Source of the DNA: Alopecurus myosuroides
Lineage: Eukaryota > Streptophyta > Magnoliopsida > Poales > Poaceae
Assembly (NCBI GenBank): GCA_028641055.1
Contig: CM054062.1
Coordinates: forward strand, 18,781,639 to 18,845,638
Direction: 5' to 3'
Length of the DNA: 64,000 bases
The notes under the pieces are model-generated. The model had not been told where the DNA came from. It was given only the letters and a program-made list of their open reading frames with translations, and searched no databases. Shown in pieces: positions 11,222 to 22,874 of this stretch. Position 1 is the first letter of the stretch. Each line of letters opens with the position of its first letter. The position numbers and the translations under genes were made by a program.

Positions 11222-13983
11222 ACTTTGTAGAAGCCCCAAACCAGTGGTCTATAACCCCTCATATGCATCCATTCACGATCCTTTGAATTCAGTCGTGAAC
11301 AACATACGAAGTTGGTACACAGATAATATTATCCTTTGAACATACCAAGTAAATAGCCACGGACGAAACCAATATGAGTACATTTGAATGTACTCTGCAA
11401 GACATCCTTTAAGACCTTACATAATGCAAGTATGCTTATATGGTGGAATGGGTAGCATATACATAGGGTTCACTACCCATGGTGGATGTAAGATACATCA
11501 TGGTTGATTTGACATATCTATATCTTTGTTGAATAAGATACTTCAAAAGAAAATATTATAGTTTTCTTTCTCTTGTAGATATTACATGTCCATGAGGTTT
11601 TATAAAACCTTTTTTTTTATAAAAGAAGGTTTTTCTTTACAAAACTTCTTGTAGAACAACTCCAGCTTTTCTTCATCGGTACTTCAGATGTACAAAGTTT
11701 ATCTTTCCAGTACCTCAGAGGTACAAAGTCCTTTTCCAAAATATACTTTTGGAAAACGTTGACACAATACTAGCTACATGGATATTCAAATGTCCATATC
11801 CGAGGACTCGGCTATTCTGAATAGATTTACTCTGCAGATGTGTACACAATCCACAAGATCCAATCAACTGCCATGAATCACTCATGGAACGTTCACAACA
11901 GTACGCAGACGTCAAATAAATGATCCTAACTGTCCACTCTGGTCAAGCTAGTATGTGACTATCCCTTCAACTGGGTTTATTCTCCCCGGCACAAGGTCAC
12001 ACATAGCCATGACAGGAGACCCAACTGTTGCATCCGGAGGGAAAATTAATCCCACACTTTGCATGTCCCGTATCTCCCTCCTGGCGACACTTCGGTTCAG
12101 AGAATCACATTCTTTATAGCATTTGGGATTGAACACACACTAACGAGAACAAGTTTTTAGATATAACTCTTGCCCATGTTGAGGTAGAGTGGCCGTACGT
12201 TTTGGTTGTCCAGCGAAGACTAGGTTATGTGTCTTTTGTAAACCATTTCAAAAACTTTCCTCTTTGTCTCCTCCAGTGATCAAGGTCCCGCCTTTCCACC
12301 GTGGACCTTTCATAAAGCATTTGTTTACAAAAGCAAATTTTAAAGTGTCCACTTAGGGACTTAAAGATTATTAATATGAGTGGTACTTATGTACCATATG
12401 GTGGCTAAGGGATTGGTAACACCAAGTTTGACTATTGACAATGTGATAGCTAAATATAATATTACTAGTAATAATAGCCACAACAAAAATAGTTTTGGTA
12501 ATCATATTTTTGTAAAACTTCAGAAGTAAAACATGCATGATGGATAATCATAAGTGTAATAACAGCAAGCTTTAGAATGGCTTGCCTTGGTATTGGTTTG
12601 GGTCTTGCTCTTGAAAATAGCAAGAATGATAATAACCTTCTTCACCAATCACTTCTTCCTCGTTTTCTATCGTCGTAAAATAAAATAAAGGACACACAAT
12701 CATAACCAACTAAGGCAAACAATGGTAATAAGTAATACATACAGAAAGAAATACACAAAAAAAACATCACTCAATTTTCCAAAAGTAACATTCCACATGC
12801 ACACACAAAAATAACAATATTAATAGCTAACATAACTATGGTGGAGAAATGTTATTTCTCACCAAAACGCAATGAAATCAGTGGGTGTTCCACTAGCTTA
12901 CCAAGGCATTTAGAGTTTAAAATGCCTCTGGTTACACTTGTGGAAAATAATATTCCACCAAACAATTAATACAAAACTACTCACACTAGTGAAAACAATA
13001 TATCAAAGTAAAACAAATAATGCTGCTCAGGCTTTCCTATATATTTGAGTGCAAGATAACAGAGGTGATAACATCCTATAATAAGTACCAAAATGGTACC
13101 GGTCCTAACATAACGACATAAAAAACCTAGGTAATAAACATAACAAGACTTTGCTCACACAACTATTTAATAAAAATACTAGAAACAATACTAGACTATT
13201 TTCTATTTCTATTTGTTTCCAAACATGACCAAACTTCCTAACATACTAGTACTGTAAGAAAACATCATAATAACAGAGATAAAAACATCTACACATGCTA
13301 GAAAACAAGTTTCTATAACACAAACATTTATTCAAAACTAATTACACAAGATTTAATATTAACAGAAGAGTGCTGAATCTAGAAATGCATGTCATAAATA
13401 ATCTAGAGCTCTAAAAATCACACCAATCTAGTATCACATATATCTAGTCATACTCAAGCTCATCCAATTGGATCCACATGAAAAATCATTATTAAACACT
13501 CTCTAAAAATCCTAGAAAAGCCTACTGGAGATTTACCAAAATTGATGATATTTTCCATTGGTAACTCTCCTTGATACAAGGTCAAGTGCTACTAATATAT
13601 GTACTCAAGGGATACTCAAAACATTTTAGTTTGACAAATTCGGATACATATTCTTAAAGTTATGCACACAATTAAATAACAGACAGTCTCTAGCATTTTA
13701 AATATTACAACAAAAATATTGCACAAAAACTAGATCTAAAAGTCGGATGTGATTTAGAAAATGTTAAGCTACTGTCATGATTTTTGGTTTAAATTAATTT
13801 TCATTATTCTTATTTTTAACAGGAAAAAAGCAAAACATCAAGTTTCTGTTATTTTTCTAAAAAAGAATAAAAGTTCACAGGCACGGGCTGGTTTCCAAAC
13901 GCGCACGACCCATCTAGCGTTCAAAGCGGCCCAACCGCACGCACGCGCTGCGCTGCGCAGCAAAGCACCAGGTTCAAATGGAG

Positions 13984-14005
13984 CCGTAGATCTAAAGATC
14001 TACGG
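13984..14005. repeat. Perfect 10-bp inverted repeat in the Tekay-1 LTR
   Basis: CCGTAGATCT and AGATCTACGG are separated by two bases and lie 15 bp before the (TC)n tract. It could be a cruciform or protein site in the LTR control region, but nothing proves a function. Confidence 0.7.
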
Positions 14006-14018
14006 TCCTCCTTCATTG

Positions 14019-14020
<2 letters not shown>

Positions 14021-14090
<70 letters not shown>
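14021..14090 (+). repeat. (TC)35 microsatellite in the Tekay-1 LTR
   Basis: An uninterrupted TC dinucleotide run of about 70 bp. Pyrimidine tracts of this kind are common near plant core promoters and 5' leaders. Reading frames through it encode only Ser-Leu or Arg-Glu repeats and are not genes. Confidence 0.95.
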
Positions 14091-14093
<3 letters not shown>

Positions 14094-15709
14094 TCACCGG
14101 AAAATGACGGCGGCACATGATCGAGCGATTGCTCACCGTGGGGAGTTGCGGGGAAGTGGCGAGGTGTTGTGTAGGTCGCGTGGGCTTGGTGCAGTGGAGG
14201 GGAGCAGGTGGCAGCAGACGGGGCGGCTCCAATCTATGGCGCGTGGCAGTACTGCCGCGGCGGCATCGGCGATGGCGGCGCTCGTCCTGCAAGCAAATGG
14301 CCACAGGCAAGTGTCAGGGTGTGCCCATGGCATATGGCGAGTGCAATGGTGGTGAAAGGAAGGGGTGCTGATGCTCGGGATGAGCTTGACCTGCTCGTGC
14401 TGTCCGTGGTGGCAGGCGGCGAAAAATTCACCCGCGGTGTTCACAGAGAGCTCGTAGTGTTTGTGGATCGTGTCGGGGCGGTGGAGGTGGGGGAGTGGAG
14501 CGGTCTAGCGAGAGGGCTGCGTGCCTGTGGATTTATAGCCATGGCGCGGTGGCTGGGGGCGAGTGCGTGCACTTGGCCACGCCGCGGTGAGCACGAGGGC
14601 ATGCTCCCGAGGTGTTGTGGTCGTGCCAACGGGTGGCTACAATGTCTAGAAGATAGAGGGGGGCCTGGGGTGGTCCACGACGTTGAGGAGAGGTGAGTAA
14701 CAGCGCGGCGTGGACACAGTGCTTGCGCACTGTGTGCCCGCGGCTGCTCCCTCCTCAAACCTCTCTCTCTGTCCCCTCTCTGTTCTCTCCTCTCTCACTG
14801 CCTCTCTGGTCAACCCCAAACGAAAACAAAGGCATCCAATGAGAGTAGATACATAGGACAATAGGTTTGGAAAAGTGGCACTGATTAATTTGTACAAAAT
14901 CAAACACAATCATCCACTCAATTCTCTGTCAAAAACAATTTTTCAGAAAATTCAGTTTGAGAGACTTAAGTCATTTTTGCAAAGTGTGGAAACAGATGAA
15001 AACTTCAAAAAGTTCAGATTGTTTTCATGGACCAAATGGATTCCAAATTTTGTTTTCCAAGTTTGAGATTGTTAAACATGTTTTGTACTTTCAGAAACAT
15101 TTTTTGAAAACAAATTTGGAATAGTGGAAGGCTTTGAAAACAAAGTGGAAAAATGGCTCGTTTCTGTTTTTCTCTGTTTTCTAAAAATCTATTTTTCTGT
15201 CTTATTTTTATCCCACAAAAACAAGCATGCAATTGATTGTTTTCTTATTCCAAAAATCAAATCAAGGTTATAGATTGGTAGTCCATATATCAGAGAACAC
15301 TTTCATGCCAAGAAAACATAAAATGAGATTCTCTAACATATTGAAAACAAGTGCTAGATATTGATACTTGACTAGTTTTTCATAAACAATTCTAAATAGA
15401 AACATCAAAGGAAATCATCCAAATTTTCTACTGCCATTTTGTTTTCTTGATTCAAACAAAGTCAAATAACATTGTTAGGTTGAAAACAACATTGATACAA
15501 CACTTGGGACAAAAATTATTCAAAGCATCAAATGAAAACATCACCGAAACACATGTAATCACCAGAGAAAAATGATATTTGTTTTAGAAGAAATTCATGG
15601 TCTCATACATATGTTGGTTTTACATCAATGCATTACAAATTTTTTTGTTGGCCCACAAATTTGCTTTCCTTAGCTACATTACAAGTGGTCCAAAAATTGG
15701 GGTGTGACA

Positions 15710-16435
15710 TGAAACTTGTAGTTGCATCCTCGCCAGCGATGCCGACAACTCGATCTTCTTAAGACTCTCATCTGTGGCGGAGAATCAACACACGCCGAGA
15801 CTCCCCGCCATCTCTGGTGGGCTGCAGCTACCACACAGATCAGCTGTGAGAACTCACAATATGCGGTGGAAGGTGGAGGCGTAGGCTAGCTAGATCAATG
15901 CGGCGGCGGGAAGGTCGGCGATTAGTTTTCTTGTTTATTCTCGAGCTGCGGAGATGCTTTTGGTCTCGTTGCCGCCCCGGCGATGATTGTTTCGTTCCTT
16001 GAGGTGAGGAGCTCCTTTTCATTACGTCGGCCGACAGTGTTGACACGACAGGGGAGGACGATTAGGGTCGGCTTGGCGACTTGGAGGCGGAGCGAGTAAG
16101 CGACAGGGGGCAGCCATGGAGGCGATTCGGCGACGAGAAGGATCCGAGGCAGGCTTGGCCCATGACCTTGACATGTGCCGAGGAATTGGGGCTCCAATGC
16201 TCGATCATGAGGTCGCAGGATTCACTGGAGCTTTATTTATAGATGCATATGGAAGCAAAACAAACTCAGGACTCTAATTCTCCTTTCCTTTCAAGACTCC
16301 AACGACAGAAACAAATCAGCATCGGACAAACAATATAGGAAACATATGAAGCCTCAGAAAGGAGAGAACGGACGAGTAGAAACGACGGACGAAGGGAGAA
16401 ACGTTACTCCCTTTATTATTAGGTAAAGATATAGA
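15710..16435 (-). mobile_element. Helitron 5' end, truncated by the Tekay-1 insertion
   Basis: The minus strand at 16435 begins TCTATATCTTTACCTAATAA, the AT-rich TC start typical of grass Helitrons. It is preceded by A (plus T at 16436) as the A/T insertion rule requires. The body (about 15720-16380) is GC-rich, gene-fragment-like DNA without a recognisable product. The 3' CTAG end is missing because Tekay-1 begins at 15709. Confidence 0.5.
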
Positions 16436-16560
16436 TCCCAAAAGGTATAACTTACCACTGGCAAGGTGGATAATTTATGTCGATTTTGAGGGTAGTTTTA
16501 ATGACCTACCAAACCAAACCAAACCAAGCAAGACTTAACGCCTTTAGTATTAGGTATAGA
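16436..16560 (-). mobile_element. Terminal 125 bp of a second Helitron 5' end
   Basis: This matches the 5'-terminal 120 bp of the complete Helitron at 27762-27882 with few changes, and starts TCTATACCTAATACTAAAGG on the minus strand at 16560, preceded by A. The Helitron ending at 16435 appears to be inserted into it. Confidence 0.6.
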
Positions 16561-17715
16561 TAAGAGGAATGAAAAAATATTGGATCGTACAAGTTAAATC
16601 TGAACATACAATAAACAAATCACGACAGGCGACACCGATGGAACACAATTTTACACCGAAGGAATAACACTATTGGATCTAATTTTAAGATTGACCACAA
16701 AAAACTAAAGAAAGGAGAAAAAAAGATGTAACCCAAAAAGTAGAAGAAAGCATCGAAAAAGAATAATAAAAATATTCATAGACTTAAAGGGGAAAAATTA
16801 TGAGAAAAAGCATAACGTAAAAACAAAATCATCACTAGAAATAAAATAAAAGAAAACATAAAGAACAAAGGACGTGTCTAGGCAGCGCATATGCGCTCGT
16901 TACCTTTTTTAGGAAAGAATAGTCCTACGTTTCTTTTTAAAAAGGTATAACTTTTCAGTTAAGTGTCGGAATTAAAATCCGTTTTCATTTTAAGAACCCT
17001 CGCGATTAAATCTTCAAAACTAGATCTCATATGTACATGTTTCGACGAAAAAAAATTAAGTGCAACTTTTGTTCATGACGAAGCAATTTTGCTGTGCTAC
17101 GAAGCAACTTTGTAGGAAACGAAAAAACCGGATTAAGAATATTGATAGACAGTTTTGTAGCCACACCGAGCAACTTCTATAAGATGTAGGAGACAAATCA
17201 ACCATATACCAATAAAAACAATTGTTCTGCATTTAGGCAACTTTATAACAACGGCAAGCAACTTTTATGTACGATGAGGCAACTTCAGAATAATGGTAAG
17301 CAACTTCATAACAATAAAAACAATTTTGGTACAATGCGAAGCAACTTTGTTATGATGGAGGCAACTATACGACAACGACAAACAACTTTGGTGTGTAATT
17401 AGACAACTTTATAACAACGGTAAGCAATTATACAACAATTAAAATAAACTTTGGTACTTATACGAAATAACTTTGGTGTGTGATGCACTAATTTCACAAT
17501 AGCGATAATCAAACAACTATCATGTGCGCTGAGACGACTTCGTAAAATTGGTACGCAACTCCATGACAACTAAAAAGCAAATTTATTACTGAGCCATAAA
17601 AAATTAGTGTACTGAGCAACTACTAAAAAATTTGAGACAAAAAAATAGACAGAATTAAACAACTACTAATATATTTTGGACAACAAATTTCTAAAATTGA
17701 GCAATTAACTACGCT
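16561..17715 (+). repeat. AT-rich stretch with degenerate GCAACTT repeats
   Basis: No gene is visible. From about 17060 to 17640 the words GCAACTT, GACAACTT or CAACTT recur about every 25-35 bp with TTTGGT, TATAACAA and GATG-like fillers between them. This looks like a decayed minisatellite. The rest is featureless AT-rich DNA. Confidence 0.55.
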
Positions 17716-17724
17716 TATAGGTGA

Positions 17725-17866
17725 GTGAAAAATCACAAATCTAACCCGGTGGTCAAACTTTAGCAAAAAATGAACCTAAACGTAAAATAATTTCAAAACT
17801 AACCTTTTTTTTGCAGCGGCCGCACGGGGCACGGTGATCTGAAGAGCAGCGCCGTATGCTGGGGCG
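17725..17866 (+). repeat. Left terminal inverted repeat of the MULE
   Basis: The arm contains GCGGCCGC and a poly-T run. Weaker homology to the right arm continues inward to about 17930 (ttgccccgtgatgtgcagag). It pairs with 20281-20340, showing that the original right TIR was longer before the Harbinger insertion. Confidence 0.85.
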
Positions 17867-18172
17867 TTGCCCCGTGATGTGCAGAGCCGGTGTGAAGGGC
17901 ACTGCCCATGGCTGACTATGGGACCTCCACCCCCTGGGCTGATAAACTCAACTAAGTACGTGATCCGATCAATCACGAAACCGTCTCACTTGAGAGACGC
18001 GGTGATGTTGTGCATGCATCTTCTCGATAGAAATATGCAGGTGGCGTTGCTGTGTGTACGTGTCACCATGCGCGTTTTTTCCGACTACATATGTCATCCT
18101 CCAGTTTTAAATGCCAAAACATTTTAAACATACCTTGTCACCAGTGCGCAGCTTCCTGTGCCAAAGTTTGTA

Positions 18173-18347
18173 CTCTCTCCTTTTAAAATGGAAGATGTTT
18201 TAACTTTTCTTAAACAAAATATATCTAGACATATTTTACTGCAAGATGTTTTAGTTTTTCCTAGACAAAATGTATTTACCCATATCTAAATATATTTTGT
18301 CTAAGAAAAGCTAAAACATGTTATATTTTTTTTGATACGGAGGGACA
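18173..18347. mobile_element. Stowaway-like MITE, degenerate
   Basis: The ends CTCTCTCCTTTTAAAA and (complement) TCCCTCCGTATCAAAA resemble the CTCCCTCCGT ends of Triticeae Stowaway elements. The interior is a long imperfect hairpin with AGATGTTTTA and TAAAACAT arms. A clear TA duplication is seen only on the left. Confidence 0.5.
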
Positions 18348-18403
18348 CCCGCCATCGTTCTTCCTGTTTGGAATGCAGGTATTATTGATCAAATTTTATT
18401 ATA

Positions 18404-18528
18404 CACCCTCTCTCTCATATTAATTCTCTCAAATTTGGACATAATTGTATGTATCTAAGACTAAAACATGTCTAGATACATCCACTTTTCGCTGAGTTTG
18501 AGACGATTAATACGAGACGAAGGGAGCA
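18404..18528. mobile_element. Stowaway-like MITE, 125 bp
   Basis: Left CACCCTCTCTCTCATATTAA and right (complement) GCTCCCTTCGTCTCGTATTA form terminal inverted repeats that continue through most of the element as a hairpin. TA lies at both ends (18402-18403 and 18529-18530). This fits a Tc1/mariner-type Stowaway MITE. Confidence 0.65.
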
Positions 18529-18819
18529 TATAAACCGATTCATATATTAATACATGCATCTTTTGTAACTAAGCGGCGCTATTTATACATAATTCTCAAT
18601 CGACTCTCATGCCTCGGGGCGCTGGACATTGTACGAACATCCCATCCGACGAGCGGGGTCCGCTCTTTATGGAAACACAGAGGGGCGGCGTGATTAAAGG
18701 CACCACGTAGGAGGCCGGTCAGCCTGCGTTACTTCGCCAGGCGGTTTCTCGGGTGACGCGACGACCGCCTGCATCACGCAAAGCTTTTACGCCGGTGATG
18801 CGATTTCCAAGAGGCCACG

Positions 18820-19410
18820 CGGTCGGCATTATGGCTTCCCGGCACAACGACGATTCAACGTCTGCGCACCGCCCTTCGACCTGCCCCACCCGAGGATAAA
18901 ATGCTAACCACGTCCCCTCCCGCCTCCTCGTCGCTCTACTAGCCATCCCTGCCTCTGTGTTGCTCCAATAGTGAACAACTAGGAAGTCGGCAGCTCGGGA
19001 CGCAACAACCGCACCGGCAACCTGGAGGACACATGTGAGCTCCATCGCTATGGCCTCCTTGCCCCTCCCGACTGTCGTGTTCCCGAGGCGAGGAGGGCAG
19101 GAGATTGCAACATGATTCATGTTTACGCGGCCGGTGTTACGGCTTCCCCACGCGAGGATTAACATCAGCACACCGCCCTTCGACCTGCCCCAACCGAGGA
19201 TTAAAGGTCAGCCACGCCGCTTCTCTATGTGCATCCCCTCCCCGCTCACCTTTCCATCGCTCCACCAGCTCTTCCCGCCTCCCTGCTGCTCCATTGGCGA
19301 ACAACTGCGAAGCCGGTGGCTCAGGTCGTGGTAGCTGCACCGTCAACCTGGAGGACGCGTGGGAGCTCCATCGCCCCTCCAGATTGTTGTCTTCCTAAGG
19401 CGTGGAGGAC
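18820..19410 (+). repeat. Diverged direct duplication inside the MULE
   Basis: Two copies of a GC-rich segment of about 280 bp lie 304 bp apart. The anchor ACCGCCCTTCGACCTGCCCC starts at 18868 and 19172. Both copies also share GAGGAC-C-TG-GAGCTCCATCG further on. Neither has a stable reading frame, and no protein family is recognised. It is probably duplicated gene-fragment cargo of the MULE. Confidence 0.6.
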
Positions 19411-20579
19411 TTCTGTCGGTGGCTTCCCCGTGCCACCACTCCTCGGGACATCGTCGAACATGGGACCCGACAATGCACGCCGCCGGAGATGGATGGCGCG
19501 GGAGAAGTGTGCCCACCCCAAAAACGACTCGCATGCCTAGCTCACTCATTTTGAAGCGAAGCGCTAGGCTGTCAGCCCCACCGTGGACACGGGTGTCATC
19601 GGCCTCGAGAGACCGGCCGGTACAAATAGGCCGAGCGGCACCGGTGGTGGGATGGCACCGGCCACACGAGCGAGGTCGTGACGGCTCGTCAACACGCCGC
19701 GGGAAGCAACATCCGCTACGGCTAGTGCCGATCCGGTGCGCCAACCCGTCTGCACCGGTGGTCGTGAAGCAGGAGCGTCGCGACGCACCTCCTGGTGGTC
19801 TGCTCATCGGCGACGCACCTCGCGATGGTGTGGTCATATGTGAAGCACCACGTTGCCGCTCTTCCCCATCTTGCCGCCCCCCTTCCTCGCGGTGAGGCCG
19901 CCTATTCCTCCGCCGACGCCGCAAGGAGCCTCGGCGGCGCGTCGCAAGGGAGGTGACGCCGGAAGTTGCCCTAGATGGCTACTTCGTGTCATCGCTAGTT
20001 AGCTTCCAATTGACGCAAAAAAAACATGAATAAGCTACTTTTTTTTTTATCTATCTCTAAGTGGAACGAAACTTACTAACGGAGCAGAATAAATCCCTCA
20101 AACTAAAACAAGAATAGCGTGTGCGAGTGAGGCGAGCATGACGTGAGACTCCTAGCTAGCTCCATTAATTTTAGCAGATGCGTGCATGGTCGTAACTTTT
20201 GGCTATCAACCTAGACGTGAAAATACTTCACAGGGAGGTGGACGACATACATGCATATCATGTGATCCAGGGCAAATACTTCACAGCAGCCAGAGCAGCT
20301 CCCCTCACAACGGCGCTGCACACCTCGGGGCAACGCCCGGTTCAACGGCGTTAGAGCATCTCTAGTAGTCCCCTCAAACCCCCAAAACTGTAAAAATAAC
20401 CGTTTTTTTACGGGTTGGAACGAAAAAAAAGTCAAAGACTAGACCCCCTAAAACTGTAAAACTGTAAAAAAAATTACAGGACGGACCTAGGAAACCCCTT
20501 CCGGCCTGTACATTCGCAGGTTGGGAGGGCAACCCCTACCCCGACCCGGATTTTGCCCTCCCACGCGCGGGAGGGAAAA

Positions 20580-21140
20580 ATCACCCGGACCTCACCCGCT
20601 CCTCCCCCGCATCCGCCGCCGCCGCCGCCCCCGCGCCGCCGCCGCCGCCCCCGCCCGGCCCCGTCCCCGCCCGCCGCCGCCGCGCCACGCCCCGCCCTCC
20701 CCCGGCCCCGCCCCGCCCGCCCCCGCCGCATCGCCGCCCGCATCGCCGCCCCTCCGCCGCCCGCATCGCCGCCCCTCCCCCGCCCGCCCCCGCCCGCCGC
20801 CGCCGGCCGACCGCGCCCGGCCCCGCCCCCGCCCGCCGCCGCCGCGCCACGCCCCGCCCTCCCCCGGCCCCGCCCCGCCCTCCTCTTCCTCCGCCCCGCC
20901 CACCATCCACCGGCCGCCCCGCCCTCCACCGGCCGCCTCCCGCCCCGCCCCTCCTTCGGCCGCCCCGCCCCTCCTCCGGCCGCCCCGCCCCTCCTCCGCC
21001 CGCCCCCGAGCCGGCCGCCCCCGTCCCGGCCCCGCCCGCCCCCGCCCCGCCCCCGAGCCGTCGTCGAGCCGGCCTCCTCCTCCGGCCGCCCTCCCTCCTC
21101 CGGCCCCTAGCCGCCCCCGAGCCGTCGTTCTCCCGCCCCG
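20580..21140 (+). repeat. GC-rich CCG/CCCCGCC low-complexity tract
   Basis: About 560 bp of almost pure C/G with (CCG)n and CCCCGCC repeats forms the leader of the Harbinger element upstream of its transposase. Open frames of 100-230 codons exist on both strands only because the sequence lacks A and T; they encode Pro/Arg/Ala or Gly/Arg repeats and are not genes. Confidence 0.85.
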
Positions 21141-21233
21141 GCCGCCCCGAGGTAATTTTTCGTTTTATTTTTTCATTTTGTTTTTTTCATATTTGTTTTA
21201 CGGTAGATTATTGATTTGAGCATAATTTTGTAG

Positions 21234-22572
21234 ATGGACAACGACAATAGTGTGATGGACTCGATGTCGGAATCGTCGGATTGGTCGACATCCGACGATT
21301 CCGACATCGACGAGTTGTTGCAAGATGACGACGTCGAGATGATGAGCCTCCTCATCGACGTGCAGTCGTATGAAGACCGCGCGAAGCTGATGGATCAGAG
21401 GAGAGGATCGAAGATGGGGAGAGTCACCATCTACCGCAACCGCGCTCTCGGACACCAGCATTTGATGGAAGACTACTTCGACGAGTTCCCTACGTACCCT
21501 CCTCGTCTCTTCCGTAGAAGGTACCGAATGCGCCGTTCTCTCTTTGTGAAGATTGTGACGGATTGTGAGGCGGCCTCCTCATATTTCAAGCGTCGTAGAT
21601 CCGCCGCCGGTATCATGGGGTTTAGTGCATACCAAAAGATATCGGCGGTAATGCGGGTACTCGCATATGGCATACCCGCGGATTACACGGATGAGTATCT
21701 TCGCATTGGGGAAGATACAACCACCGAGTCCGTCCGTAGATTTGCTAAGTTGATCATTGGGTTGTATGGAGAGCAGTATCTTCGAGCATCAAACGAGGAA
21801 GATACAAAAAGATTGATGGAAACCAATGAAAAAAGGGGATGGCCGGGGATGCTAGGTAGCCTAGATTGCATGCATTGGACATGGAAAAATTGCCCAAAGG
21901 CATGGCACGGCATGTATTGCGGTAAAAGCCGTGATGCTACCATTGTGCTTGAGGCCGTGGCATCGGAGGACACATGGATTTGGCATGCATATTTTGGGTT
22001 GCCCGGAACACTCAATGATATAAATGTGCTCAATAGATCTCCTTTGTTCAAAAGATTAATAACCGGGGATGCTCCAACTTGCAACTACAAAGTCATGGAC
22101 AATGAATACTCTATGGGTTACTATCTCACCGATGGCATTTATCCTGAATGGGCAACTCTTGTGAAGTCCATCAAAGAGAAAAATGGGGTGCCCTTAACCA
22201 AAAAAGAGGCTCATTTCACAAGAGCACAAGAGGCAGCCCGAAAGGATATTGAGAGAGCGTTCGGTGTCTTGCAAGCAAGGTTTGCCATAGTTCGGGGTCC
22301 GGCTCGGTTTTGGGACAAGAAAACCTTTGATTGACATCATGAAGTGTTGTGTGATTCTACACAACATGATACTAGAGGATGAGAGGAGGTTAAACTTGCC
22401 TTGTTTCTATGACAATGTTGGCACACGTGTGCAACCGGAAAGAAATCCTTCTCGTGTGCAAGCTTTTCTTCAAGCACATCGTGACATTGAAGATGCAGCC
22501 ACTCATGGTCGGCTCCGTGATGATCTAGTAGAGCACCAATGGCAGTTGGATGGACAGCGCCGTGGCGCATGA
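21234..22572 (+). pseudogene. PIF/Harbinger transposase (Plant_tran family), one frameshift
   Basis: The DDE transposase catalyses excision and insertion of the element. The ATG at 21234 opens a 366-codon frame with an acidic N terminus, a helix-turn-helix-like region (about 125-170), and catalytic residues D211 in GSLDCMHW, D262 in NDINVLN and E340 in IERAFG. These match Plant_tran (PF04827). At about 22325 one extra T in a short T run causes a stop at 22334. The C-terminal part continues in another frame to 22572 (CCVILHNMILEDE). The single small defect points to recent inactivation or a sequencing error. Confidence 0.88.
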
Positions 22573-22790
22573 TTTATCTTTGTTCTATTTGATTTGAACA
22601 ATTATTGTTGTGTTGTAAGAATTTGAATGATTATTTTTTTTATGTGCTTGCAAGTACTATTTGGTGTTGTAATAATAACTAGAATGATTATTGTTTTATG
22701 TGAAATGTGATGATGTTTTGTGATATGTGAAATGATGATATGTGAGGAAAAATGTTATATGCGGATGACAGGTTTAGAGGTTGGGGTTGA

Positions 22791-22874
22791 GGCAAAGACT
22801 AGAACCCTTAAACCCAACCCTTAAAACAAAATATTCCATTTTACGGGTTGGGTTTAAGGGTTCTAGTCTTTGCC
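22791..22874. repeat. Perfect 30-bp inverted repeat in the Harbinger 3' region
   Basis: Arms 22791-22820 and 22845-22874 are exact reverse complements around a 24-base AT-rich loop. The arm begins GGCAAAGACTAGAACCC; a related CAAAGACTAGACCCCC stands near the left end (about 20433). It may be a subterminal transposase-binding repeat copied in inverted form, or a hairpin in the transposase mRNA tail. Confidence 0.85.

Larger units (their letters stand above)
8106..15709 (-). mobile_element. Tekay-1: Del/Tekay-like Gypsy element, 5' two thirds
   Basis: In minus sense the order is LTR (15709-11226), tRNA-iMet primer site, an extra ORF (10988-10104), gag with a zinc knuckle, aspartic protease, and the first codons of reverse transcriptase. 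The element stops abruptly at 8106, where a Tat gag fragment begins. Long LTRs starting TGTCACACC, the iMet primer site and a CCHC gag suggest the Tekay/Del chromovirus lineage; the chromodomain end is absent, so this is an inference. The LTR sits in a Helitron fragment on its right. Confidence 0.8.
11226..15709 (-). repeat. 5' LTR of Tekay-1 (4.48 kb)
   Basis: Its boundaries are TGTCACACCCC at 15709 (minus sense) and CTACA at 11226. It is AT-rich except for a GC-rich island at about 13860-14830, which contains a (TC)n tract. Open frames across the island are composition artefacts. The flanking bases 15710-15714 (tgaaa) are the candidate target duplication; the partner is lost. Confidence 0.85.

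Noticed and set aside
13761..14310. Frames through the TC tract encoding Ser-Leu or Arg-Glu runs
   Set aside because: These are microsatellite translations inside an LTR, with no homologous domain on either side.
20474..21219. Long open frames on both strands (up to 232 codons) rich in Pro/Arg/Ala or Gly/Arg
   Set aside because: The sequence is almost pure C/G repeat, so stop codons cannot occur. There is no domain, and the same span is open in several frames at once.
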